Source: Sphingobacterium nematocida (GTDB lineage Bacteria > Bacteroidota > Bacteroidia > Sphingobacteriales > Sphingobacteriaceae). From it: a stretch of 64,000 bases of DNA. The translations under genes were made by a program, and so were the position numbers. Where the stretch lies: NCBI RefSeq assembly GCF_900168125.1, contig NZ_FUZF01000010.1, forward strand, positions 104,268 through 168,267, written 5' to 3'. This document shows, in pieces, positions 54,564 to 61,941 of the stretch (within the stretch, counting starts at the first letter, position 1; each line of letters begins with the position of its first letter). The notes beneath the pieces are model-generated. The model saw only the letters and a program-made list of their open reading frames with translations. It was not told the DNA's origin and did not search any database.

Positions 54564-55475
54564 ATGAAGTTTGAGGTTCTGATCTTAGGGAATAGTTCTG
54601 CAACGCCCATTTATGATCGTCATCCTACGGCGCAGGTAGTAAATTTTAACGAGCAGTTGTTTCTGATTGATTGTGGCGAAGGGACACAAATGCAATTGCA
54701 TCGTTATGGAATTAAGAGCAATAAAATATCCCGGATATTTATTAGTCATCTTCATGGAGATCATTATTTGGGACTTGTTGGTTTACTGTCTTCCATGAAT
54801 CTAAATGGTCGTAAATCAGAATTACATCTGCATGGTCCTGCTCCACTGATGGACATCGTGAGTCTTCAGCTTAAACATTCAGATACTACACTCCGATATA
54901 ACTTACAGTTTTATCCGACCAATCCAGAAATCGAAGAGGTAATTATGACCTCTCCGATGCTTACGGTGCGATCATTCCCTCTTGCCCATAGGGTGCCTAC
55001 TACAGGCTTTCGGTTTGACGAAGGAAAAAGGTCAGCTTCTTTGATTTCCGAAAAGATTGCAGGATTGAATATCCCTACGGTATTTTTACAACAGCTGAAA
55101 AAAGGGATTGATTGCGATGGTTTGGATGGTGTTAAATACCGGGCATCAGAGTTGACGCGGCCTGCGCCCGCCTCTAGGAGTTACGCTTATTGTTCTGATA
55201 CACGAGCATTTGCCCGGTATATGGAGGCCATACAGGGAGTCGACCTTTTGTATCACGAGACAACCTTTGAACATGATTTGTTGGGACGGGCTGTTGAAAC
55301 CCTTCATAGTACCAGTCTCGAAGCAGCACAGGTCGCTGTACAAGTTGGTGCCAAACATTTGTTGATGGGGCATTATTCAGCCCGATATAAGGACTTGGAG
55401 CCTTTGCTTAACGAAGCTAAAACAATATTTGAAGAAAGCGAGCTGTCATTTGAGGGCAATTGGTATAAAGTTTAG
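54564..55475 (+). CDS. rnz: Ribonuclease Z (tRNA 3'-end processing)
   Basis: The 303-residue metallo-beta-lactamase-fold protein has SHLHGDHYLGLVGLLSSM (HxHxDH zinc site), the lid histidine FPLAHRVPTTGFRF and YCSDTRAFARY. HETTFEHDLLGRA and a final LLMGHYSARY complete it. It cuts tRNA precursors after the discriminator base so CCA can be added, which fits the CCA-less tRNA-Gln in this window. It is three bases from the STAS gene. Confidence 0.95.
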   Translation: MKFEVLILGNSSATPIYDRHPTAQVVNFNEQLFLIDCGEGTQMQLHRYGIKSNKISRIFISHLHGDHYLGLVGLLSSMNLNGRKSELHLHGPAPLMDIVSLQLKHSDTTLRYNLQFYPTNPEIEEVIMTSPMLTVRSFPLAHRVPTTGFRFDEGKRSASLISEKIAGLNIPTVFLQQLKKGIDCDGLDGVKYRASELTRPAPASRSYAYCSDTRAFARYMEAIQGVDLLYHETTFEHDLLGRAVETLHSTSLEAAQVAVQVGAKHLLMGHYSARYKDLEPLLNEAKTIFEESELSFEGNWYKV

Positions 55476-55529
55476 TGATTCTGTAAATTTTTAACCATCT
55501 TTACTCCTCAATTTTAATGGACAACAAAT

Positions 55530-56582
55530 ATGTCTTTCAACTTAGATAACCTACTAAGGGACAATATCAAAAAACTGGTCCCTTATTCCTCCGCAAGAGA
55601 TGAATTTAAAGGAGAAGCGTCTGTATTGCTAGATGCCAATGAAAATGCTTTTGGTTCCCCTTTGGACCATCATTATAACCGCTATCCCGATCCTTTGCAA
55701 CATCAGGTTAAAGAAAGACTAGCTCAGATCAAAGGGGTGCCAGCAGATCATATCTTTTTAGGTAATGGAAGCGACGAAGCTATTGATATTCTGTATCGGG
55801 CATTTTGCAAACCTGGAGTAGACAATGTCATCTTGGTACCTCCCACTTATGGAATGTATGAGGTATCTGCTAATATTAATGATGTACAGATCCGTAAGGT
55901 CAACCTGACTGCAGAATATCAGTTGGATCTAGATGGGATTGCAGAGGCGCTTGATATGCATACTAAGATGATTTTTATCTGTTCGCCCAATAATCCTACA
56001 GGCAATAGCATCAATCGAAATGACATTGAGACTATTCTGACGCATTTCAAGGGTTTGGTCGTGATCGACGAGGCATACATTAATTTCTCTAAGCAACGTT
56101 CTTTCACGCAGGAACTTGCCGAGTATCCCAATCTTGTCATCCTTCAGACACTATCCAAGGCTTGGGGATTGGCCGCATTACGATTAGGGATGGCATTCGC
56201 AAGCAAAGAGATTATTCGGGTTTTTAACAAGATAAAACCTCCTTATAATATAAACCAGGCTACGCAGGATCTGGTATTGAAGGCCTTGGAAAATGTGGAC
56301 ATAGTTAATAATTGGATTCAGCAAACGGTAGCAGAAAGGGAGTTTCTGATAGGCGAGTTGTCTACGATAGAACAGGTTGCACACATCACTCCATCCGACG
56401 CTAACTTTATCTTGGTCAGATTGATTGAACCTCGCGAATTATATAACTTCTTGGTCAATCAAGGTATTATTGTTCGTGATCGCTCTAAAGTAGAATTGTG
56501 CGATGGCTGTTTACGGATGACCATAGGTACTACCGAAGAGAACAGTAAGTTGATCCGTGCTATTAAACAATTTTACAGCTAA
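55530..56582 (+). CDS. hisC: Histidinol-phosphate aminotransferase
   Basis: The 350-residue PLP-dependent fold-type I enzyme shows [44 protein letters not shown] and [16 protein letters not shown] with the PLP Lys. It converts imidazole-acetol phosphate to histidinol phosphate. It is the first his gene of the run; hisG and hisD are not upstream of it but replaced by rnz. Start ATG at 55530 and the next gene begins 5 bases after its stop. Confidence 0.95.
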   Translation: MSFNLDNLLRDNIKKLVPYSSARDEFKGEASVLLDANENAFGSPLDHHYNRYPDPLQHQVKERLAQIKGVPADHIFLGNGSDEAIDILYRAFCKPGVDNVILVPPTYGMYEVSANINDVQIRKVNLTAEYQLDLDGIAEALDMHTKMIFICSPNNPTGNSINRNDIETILTHFKGLVVIDEAYINFSKQRSFTQELAEYPNLVILQTLSKAWGLAALRLGMAFASKEIIRVFNKIKPPYNINQATQDLVLKALENVDIVNNWIQQTVAEREFLIGELSTIEQVAHITPSDANFILVRLIEPRELYNFLVNQGIIVRDRSKVELCDGCLRMTIGTTEENSKLIRAIKQFYS

Positions 56583-56587
56583 ACATT

Positions 56588-57727
56588 ATGGAAAACCCTA
56601 TAAAGAGAGTTTTATTTATAGATAGAGATGGGACGCTCATTCTAGAGCCCGAAGACGAACAAATCGATTCTTTTGCTAAGCTAAAATTCTATCCAGGCGC
56701 ATTACAGTATCTTCCCCGTATCGCCCGTGAGTTGGATTTTGAATTGATTTTGGTTTCCAATCAAGATGGCTTAGGTACTGCATCACATCCAGAAGAAAAC
56801 TTCTGGCCTGTGCATAATTTTGTGATTGATACATTTAAAGCAGAAGGCGTCTTCTTTGCTGAAGAGCATATTGACAAGACTTTTCCGCACGAAAATGCGG
56901 CAACACGTAAGCCGGGTATAGGTATGTTGACTGGGTATTTTGATAAAACAAAATATAACCTGACGGATTCATTTGTGATTGGAGATCGTGTCAACGATGT
57001 TAAATTGGCCCAAAATCTTGGTGCTAAGGCGATATGGTTACGCAATAATGATGAACTTGGAAAGGCTGAACAGGTAGCTATTACGGATGATTGTGTTGCT
57101 TTGCAGACATCTGATTGGAAAGCTGTTTATGAGTTTTTGAAACTGAGTACCCGTACAGCCGAGCATCATCGCAAAACGAATGAAACAGATATTTATATTA
57201 AGGTTAATCTTGATGGATCTGGCAAATCCGATATCCATACGGGACTTCCGTTTTTTGATCATATGTTGGATCAGATCGCTCGTCATGGCGCGATTGATTT
57301 GACCGTACATGCAAAAGGAGATCTTCATATCGACGAACATCATACCATAGAAGATACGGGTATAGCTTTAGGTGAGGTTTTTTTACAGGTATTGGGTGAT
57401 AAGCGCGGTATCGAACGATATGCCTACACCTTACCGATGGACGATTGTCTGGCTCAGGTTGCTTTGGACTTTGGAGGTCGCAACTGGATTGTATGGGAAG
57501 CCGAGTTTAAGCGAGAAAAAATCGGAGACATGCCTACGGAGATGTTTTTTCACTTTTTTAAATCATTTTCGGACGCTGCAAAAGCTAATTTGAATATTAA
57601 AGCAGAAGGTGATAACGAACACCACAAAATTGAAGCTATTTTCAAAGCATTCGCCAAATCGATAAAAAAAGCTGTACGACGCGATGCTGAGAATATGCAG
57701 CTGCCAAGTACAAAAGGGGTATTATAG
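56588..57727 (+). CDS. hisB: Bifunctional histidinol-phosphatase / imidazoleglycerol-phosphate dehydratase
   Basis: The 379-residue protein joins a HAD-type histidinol-phosphate phosphatase ([33 protein letters not shown]) to a C-terminal dehydratase domain. The latter has [33 protein letters not shown] and [17 protein letters not shown]. These catalyse the sixth and eighth steps of histidine synthesis. It matches the E. coli-type fused HisB. Confidence 0.96.
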   Translation: MENPIKRVLFIDRDGTLILEPEDEQIDSFAKLKFYPGALQYLPRIARELDFELILVSNQDGLGTASHPEENFWPVHNFVIDTFKAEGVFFAEEHIDKTFPHENAATRKPGIGMLTGYFDKTKYNLTDSFVIGDRVNDVKLAQNLGAKAIWLRNNDELGKAEQVAITDDCVALQTSDWKAVYEFLKLSTRTAEHHRKTNETDIYIKVNLDGSGKSDIHTGLPFFDHMLDQIARHGAIDLTVHAKGDLHIDEHHTIEDTGIALGEVFLQVLGDKRGIERYAYTLPMDDCLAQVALDFGGRNWIVWEAEFKREKIGDMPTEMFFHFFKSFSDAAKANLNIKAEGDNEHHKIEAIFKAFAKSIKKAVRRDAENMQLPSTKGVL

Positions 57728-57813
57728 TAATTGTTAATGGTTAGTGATTAATGGTAAATGATTTTCAAACTTCTAATTTCTGACTTTTAACTACTAACAT
57801 CTAACTACTAACA
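57728..57813 (+). repeat. Low-complexity spacer between hisB and hisH
   Basis: It has TTAATGGTTAGTGATTAATG-type words, then CTACTAACATCTAACTACTAACA just before the ATG, with CTACTAAC repeated exactly. It is 86 bases with no ORF. Confidence 0.55.
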
Positions 57814-58404
57814 ATGATAGGTATAGTTAATTATGGCGCGGGTAATATTTTTTCGTTAACCGCGGCGTTGGATCGAATCCAGGTAGGATATGGAATGATC
57901 AACAGCAAGGAAGATTTTGATCTTTATGATCGTGTCATTATTCCTGGTGTCGGACATGCAGGGGCTGCTATGACAAAACTTAGAGAAACCGGGCTGGTGG
58001 ATACCATTCTTTTATTAGAAAAGCCGGTGTTAGGTATTTGCGTAGGGATGCAGCTATTAACTGCTTTTTCCGAAGAAGGGAATGCCGATCTTTTGTCTGT
58101 ATTTCCATTAAACACGTTACATTTTGCCAATCGAGTGGAGCTAAAAGTCCCTCATATGGGATGGAATAGCATTATTCCTAAAATCAACTGTGCTTTGTTT
58201 ACTGGAATACCAGATAATACTTATTTTTATTTCGTACACTCATACTTTATAGAACATAGTTCGGAATTTACAGCTGCGACCTGTACGTATGGGATAGCGT
58301 ATTCAGCTGCGATTCAAAAGGATAATTTCTATGGGGTACAGTTTCATCCTGAAAAGTCAGGTGTGTACGGTGAGCGTTTATTATTGAATTTTTCTAAAAT
58401 ATAA
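57814..58404 (+). CDS. hisH: Imidazole glycerol phosphate synthase, glutaminase subunit
   Basis: The 196-residue class-I glutamine amidotransferase starts MIGIVNYGAGNIFSL and has the nucleophile Cys in PVLGICVGMQLL. It also has PHMGWNS and GVQFHPEKSG with the His/Glu pair. With HisF (encoded 0.9 kb downstream) it makes IGP and AICAR. It has its own spacer ahead, unlike the tight hisC-hisB pair. Confidence 0.96.
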   Translation: MIGIVNYGAGNIFSLTAALDRIQVGYGMINSKEDFDLYDRVIIPGVGHAGAAMTKLRETGLVDTILLLEKPVLGICVGMQLLTAFSEEGNADLLSVFPLNTLHFANRVELKVPHMGWNSIIPKINCALFTGIPDNTYFYFVHSYFIEHSSEFTAATCTYGIAYSAAIQKDNFYGVQFHPEKSGVYGERLLLNFSKI

Positions 58405-58419
58405 TTAAAAATTAAAGAC

Positions 58420-58427
58420 TACTTTTG
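58420..58427 (+). promoter_or_regulatory. Possible internal promoter of hisA
   Basis: TACTTTTG matches TAnnTTTG, about 75 bases before the hisA ATG. No TTG at -33, so this is tentative. Confidence 0.35.
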
Positions 58428-58467
58428 CAACCCTAGGCCTGTTATAAGGTAAGGGAGGAGAATAGGC

Positions 58468-58502
58468 TTTTTAACTTTTAACTTTTTAATTTTTACTTTA
58501 CT
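58468..58502 (+). repeat. Low-complexity TTTTTAAC-type spacer before hisA
   Basis: Four imperfect copies of CTTTTTAACTTTT-like words end immediately before the ATG. It is close to the pyrB and pth spacers. Confidence 0.55.
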
Positions 58503-59255
58503 ATGTATATCATTCCAGCGATAGATGTTTTAGACAAGAAGGTAGTTCGACTAAGAGAAGGTTCTTACGAAGACGTTACTACTTATGACATTTCTTTAGA
58601 AGATCAAATGAAAAAGTACCATGCTAATGGTACTGAGATGGTACATATTATTGATTTGAATGGTGCGAAAGGCGATTTCTCTAATCAAGAATATCTTTTT
58701 GATATTGTACGTCGTACCGATATGAAAGTCCAATATGGAGGAGGTGTGCGCAGTATTGAAAAGGTAAAAGAACTTATTGACGCAGGTGTGTATCGTGTTA
58801 TCGTAGGTACACAGGCTATTACTAATCCGACATTTTTAGAAGATCTCGCACAATTGAATGAAGGACGTGTCAAATATGCAAATCATATCGTGATTGCTAT
58901 TGATGTCTTGGATGAGGTTATTAAGTATTCAGGGTGGTTGGAGAGTTCGCCAATCAAGCTTATGGAATATATCGATAGATGCCTTGCTTTAGGGTTTTTC
59001 CGCTTCCTATGTACCGACATCTCAAAAGATGGTAAATTAGGTGGTGCTGGTATCGATCTATATAAGAAACTATTGGATCATTCACCAATTATCAAATTAA
59101 TTGGATCCGGCGGAATATCTTCAATGAAAGATATTGAAAACCTTAATGAATTAGGGCGATTAGAATCTTGTGTTGTAGGTAAAGCTATCTATGAGAATAA
59201 AATTTCTATTGACGAAATTAAAGACTGGAACTTAAAAACATTAATTAAATTTTAA
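58503..59255 (+). CDS. hisA: ProFAR isomerase
   Basis: The 250-residue TIM barrel opens MYIIPAIDVLDKKVVRL and shows MVHIIDLNGAKG, VQYGGGVRS and GSGGISSMKDIE. These include the phosphate-binding loops. It isomerises ProFAR to PRFAR. It is the usual partner of hisF in gene order. Confidence 0.95.
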   Translation: MYIIPAIDVLDKKVVRLREGSYEDVTTYDISLEDQMKKYHANGTEMVHIIDLNGAKGDFSNQEYLFDIVRRTDMKVQYGGGVRSIEKVKELIDAGVYRVIVGTQAITNPTFLEDLAQLNEGRVKYANHIVIAIDVLDEVIKYSGWLESSPIKLMEYIDRCLALGFFRFLCTDISKDGKLGGAGIDLYKKLLDHSPIIKLIGSGGISSMKDIENLNELGRLESCVVGKAIYENKISIDEIKDWNLKTLIKF

Positions 59256-59338
59256 TCATCATATGCTGTAAAGCCGTATGCTATACGCTTAAGCCTACTG
59301 GCCTAAAGCCTATAGCTTACACTTCAAGTTTATAAAAT
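59256..59338 (+). repeat. Low-complexity spacer between hisA and hisF
   Basis: It contains word-like repeats (TATGCTGTAAAGC, TATGCTATACGCTTAAGCC, GGCCTAAAGCCTATAGC) with no ORF. It is 83 bases. Confidence 0.5.
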
Positions 59339-60091
59339 ATGTTAGCTAAGCGTATCATTCCATGTCTAGATGTTAAGGACGGGCGCACCGTTAAAGGGGT
59401 CAACTTTGTAGATCTTCGTGATGCAGGTGATCCGGTCGAACTGGCTTGGCAATATTCTCAACAAGGCGCGGATGAACTGGTCTTTTTAGACATCGCTGCT
59501 ACCCATGAAGGGCGAAAGACCACGATCGATTTGGTGAAGGCTGTTGCTCGACAGGTTAATATCCCATTCACAATTGGTGGTGGTATTAACGAGATGCGTG
59601 ATGCGGAGATTCTTTTAAACAGCGGTGCAGATAAAATATCGATCAATTCGGCTGCGGTCCGAAATCGGCAGTTGATTGACGATCTTGCTAAAGCATTTGG
59701 GGCACAGTTTGTTGTTGTGGCGGTAGATACGAGATTGATCGATGGAAAGAACTATGTGCACTTGAGCGGAGGAAGGGAAAAGACGGATATCCTTACTGAA
59801 GAATGGATAAAGGAAGCGGAAAGCCGGGGTGCAGGTGAGATTTTGTTAACGTCGATGGATCATGACGGAACAAAGAATGGGTTTGACAACGGTCTATTGG
59901 CTACGATTAATAAGCAGATTAATATCCCATTGATAGCATCAGGAGGAGCAGGCAATGAACAGCATTTTGTTGACGTATTTCAGCAAGCCAATGTTGACGC
60001 TGCTTTAGCTGCTTCCGTGTTTCATTATGGAGAGATCAGGATTCCAGAATTGAAAAATACATTACGTGCATCAGGAATAACGGTACGATAA
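59339..60091 (+). CDS. hisF: Imidazole glycerol phosphate synthase, cyclase subunit
   Basis: The 250-residue TIM barrel opens [20 protein letters not shown], with the catalytic Asp in IPCLDV. It has [37 protein letters not shown] and [11 protein letters not shown] with the second Asp. It partners HisH. All catalytic elements are intact. Confidence 0.97.
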   Translation: MLAKRIIPCLDVKDGRTVKGVNFVDLRDAGDPVELAWQYSQQGADELVFLDIAATHEGRKTTIDLVKAVARQVNIPFTIGGGINEMRDAEILLNSGADKISINSAAVRNRQLIDDLAKAFGAQFVVVAVDTRLIDGKNYVHLSGGREKTDILTEEWIKEAESRGAGEILLTSMDHDGTKNGFDNGLLATINKQINIPLIASGGAGNEQHFVDVFQQANVDAALAASVFHYGEIRIPELKNTLRASGITVR

Positions 60092-60158
60092 CATTGGAGA
60101 CAGGCGATATTACATTGTCTAAATACGCAATACTTGGTACTCAATACTAATTAAAAAA
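60092..60158 (+). repeat. Low-complexity spacer between hisF and hisIE
   Basis: It includes AATACGCAATACTTGGTACTCAATACTAA, shown as AATACGCAATACTTGG and CTCAATACTAATT, with repeated AATACT words. It is 67 bases. Confidence 0.45.
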
Positions 60159-60743
60159 ATGATAGATTTTGAAAAAGGTGACGGTCTTGTCCCAGTAGTC
60201 ATTCAGGATGTTCAGACACTAGAAGTTCTGATGTTGGGTTACATGAATGATGAAGCTTGGGAAAAGACACAAAAAGACCAAAAAGTGACCTTTTTCTCGC
60301 GGTCAAAGAATAGACTTTGGACCAAAGGGGAAGAAAGTGGTAATTTTTTATGGATGAAGAGTTTTCATATCGATTGTGATCAAGATACCATCCTTATAAA
60401 GGTTCAGCCTGCAGGGCCTACCTGCCATACCGGGAGTAGAAGTTGTTTCAACACCGCTTATGGGAATAATTTTATTGCTGAGTTGGAACGTATTATAGCA
60501 CAACGCTATGAGTTCCCTTCTGAAGAGTCTTACGTCAATCATCTAAGAGCTAAAGGATTAAATAAGATAGCACAGAAGGTGGGTGAAGAGGCTGTTGAAA
60601 CGGTGATAGCGGCTTTAGCGCAGACGGAAAGGGAATTTATCGATGAGACCTCTGATCTGATTTTCCATCTATTAGTACTGTTGCGAGAAAAAGGATTTTC
60701 ATTAGAAACTATTGCCAAGAATCTAGAAGAACGACATAAATAA
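60159..60743 (+). CDS. hisI: Bifunctional phosphoribosyl-AMP cyclohydrolase / phosphoribosyl-ATP pyrophosphatase
   Basis: The 194-residue fused HisIE has the HisI half (LMLGYMNDEAWEKT, FSRSKNRLWTKGEESGN, DCDQDTILIKV, CHTGSRSCF with metal Cys) and the HisE half (KIAQKVGEEAVETVIAAL, LIFHLLVLL). It catalyses steps two and three of histidine synthesis. It is the last gene of the run and is followed by a terminator. Confidence 0.96.
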   Translation: MIDFEKGDGLVPVVIQDVQTLEVLMLGYMNDEAWEKTQKDQKVTFFSRSKNRLWTKGEESGNFLWMKSFHIDCDQDTILIKVQPAGPTCHTGSRSCFNTAYGNNFIAELERIIAQRYEFPSEESYVNHLRAKGLNKIAQKVGEEAVETVIAALAQTEREFIDETSDLIFHLLVLLREKGFSLETIAKNLEERHK

Positions 60744-60765
60744 AAGAGTCGTTAGATAACTTTTT

Positions 60766-60805
60766 AAATGCCCCTAGTCAAGAGATTTGACTAGGGGCAT
60801 TTTTG
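60766..60805 (+). terminator. Terminator of the his run
   Basis: AAATGCCCCTAGTCAA and TTGACTAGGGGCATTT form a 15-16-bp stem with a five-base GAGAT loop and are followed by TTTT. Confidence 0.9.
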
Positions 60806-60806
60806 A

Positions 60807-61395
60807 TTACTATCGGCTGGCATATTTTCGTTATGCGGCGATGCTTTTTTTATAGGTGTTGGCACCTCTCCATCAAGTGCTGTGATGCCGTATCATTTGA
60901 TGGATAAACTGGAGCAACGGAACATTCGGATCTGTAGATTTCAGCTATGGATGTGGCGCTTTATGACTGGTTTCTATAGATAATTTACAATATTTTACTG
61001 TCCCGATTTGTCCAACAACACTTCTCGGTGATTTATTTCATTTTTTTTCTGTCCCCCTAGGTCTGTCTTAGCGTGACTTTTGATAACTGTCTGTTTTTTA
61101 GTTTTTTATTTTTCATTTGTCCACTTGTAATTGAGCCCTATTTCCTTTGGCTTGTCCACTAGTAGTGCATTTTGTCCCCATAGATGTCTACTTAGAATTC
61201 CGTTAATCCTTCTTTTTTATTGCAAACTTCGTTCAGGAAATAAGACCCAAAGTGACGATGGATTAGTGCCCGCTATGAAGTTTCTTATTCCCCAAACAAA
61301 CGAGTTAGCTAAAGAAATAAACAAGCGAGGTGTTCACTCTCTATCGATCTCCTCAATTGCCAAACAAATTGGATGCTTTACGGCATCGCTAAAAT
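60807..61395. other. Gene-free region with scattered TGTCC words
   Basis: No ORF with a protein-like sequence is seen. It holds an inverted repeat CCATCAAGTG / CATTTGATGG (60868-60901). From about 60998 to 61190 there are nine TGTC words, six of them TGTCC, in a T-rich context. The 3' part has no clear promoter for the next gene. No known RNA was recognised. Confidence 0.45.
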
Positions 61396-61923
61396 ATGAA
61401 GGTTATGAAAAAGTTAGAAAAGGTAAAGTTTCAGAACTCAATCATAGGAAGTGCGAAAGCAATTCTATGTTTATTGTTTGTGTTTGTCTCGGTTTTTATG
61501 GTAAAAGGACAAGAAAATACGGATAACCATATTAAACCAGTTATTAAACAGAAGTCTCAACAAGAACTGCAAGCAATTCAAGGCTTCCTTGCTTCTCCAT
61601 CTGCATCATCTCAATCAACAATGAAAAAATCGGCGGGAGTGACAATGCAAAAAAGTACTGCTGCTAGTACAGTTTCTAGAGGACCTGCTAATAATTTTAA
61701 AGGCAAGAGTAAGGAAACGGCTTTAATGGAAATATTGCTGATAAAGAATCAAATTTTTGAATCAAAGGATATGCCGACATCCAGAAAGCGCCTTAATGTA
61801 AACTCACTGTTGGATGATCTAAAAGGAGTACTTTCTGAAGAAGAGTTTTCGCGACTCACAAGTGATCAGGATCTACTGAAGCAACTGGGTCTATTTGTAG
61901 ATGAAACCCTTGAAAAACAATAA
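61396..61923 (+). CDS. Small exported protein of unknown function
   Basis: The 175-residue protein has a positively charged start and a signal sequence (IIGSAKAILCLLFVFVSVFMVKG, quoted in parts; cut before QEN). The rest is Ser/Ala/Lys-rich low-complexity (LASPSASSQSTMKKSAG) followed by a helical C-terminal part (LMEILLIKNQIFESKDM, SLLDDLKGVLSEEEFSRL). An alternative ATG lies at 61405. It stands 18 bases before the large surface-protein gene and may be its accessory. I do not recognise the family. Confidence 0.55.
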   Translation: MKVMKKLEKVKFQNSIIGSAKAILCLLFVFVSVFMVKGQENTDNHIKPVIKQKSQQELQAIQGFLASPSASSQSTMKKSAGVTMQKSTAASTVSRGPANNFKGKSKETALMEILLIKNQIFESKDMPTSRKRLNVNSLLDDLKGVLSEEEFSRLTSDQDLLKQLGLFVDETLEKQ

Positions 61924-61941
61924 GCCCAAAACGTTACTGTG

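Noticed and set aside
57728..60158. CRISPR-like array in the his spacers
   Set aside because: Repeated words are short, differ between spacers and lack constant repeat-spacer units.
61131..61526. 131-codon open frame overlapping the exported-protein gene
   Set aside because: The N-terminal half is Cys/Leu/Ser-rich junk from T-rich intergenic DNA and the 3' half runs in another frame of the better gene with a clear signal peptide.
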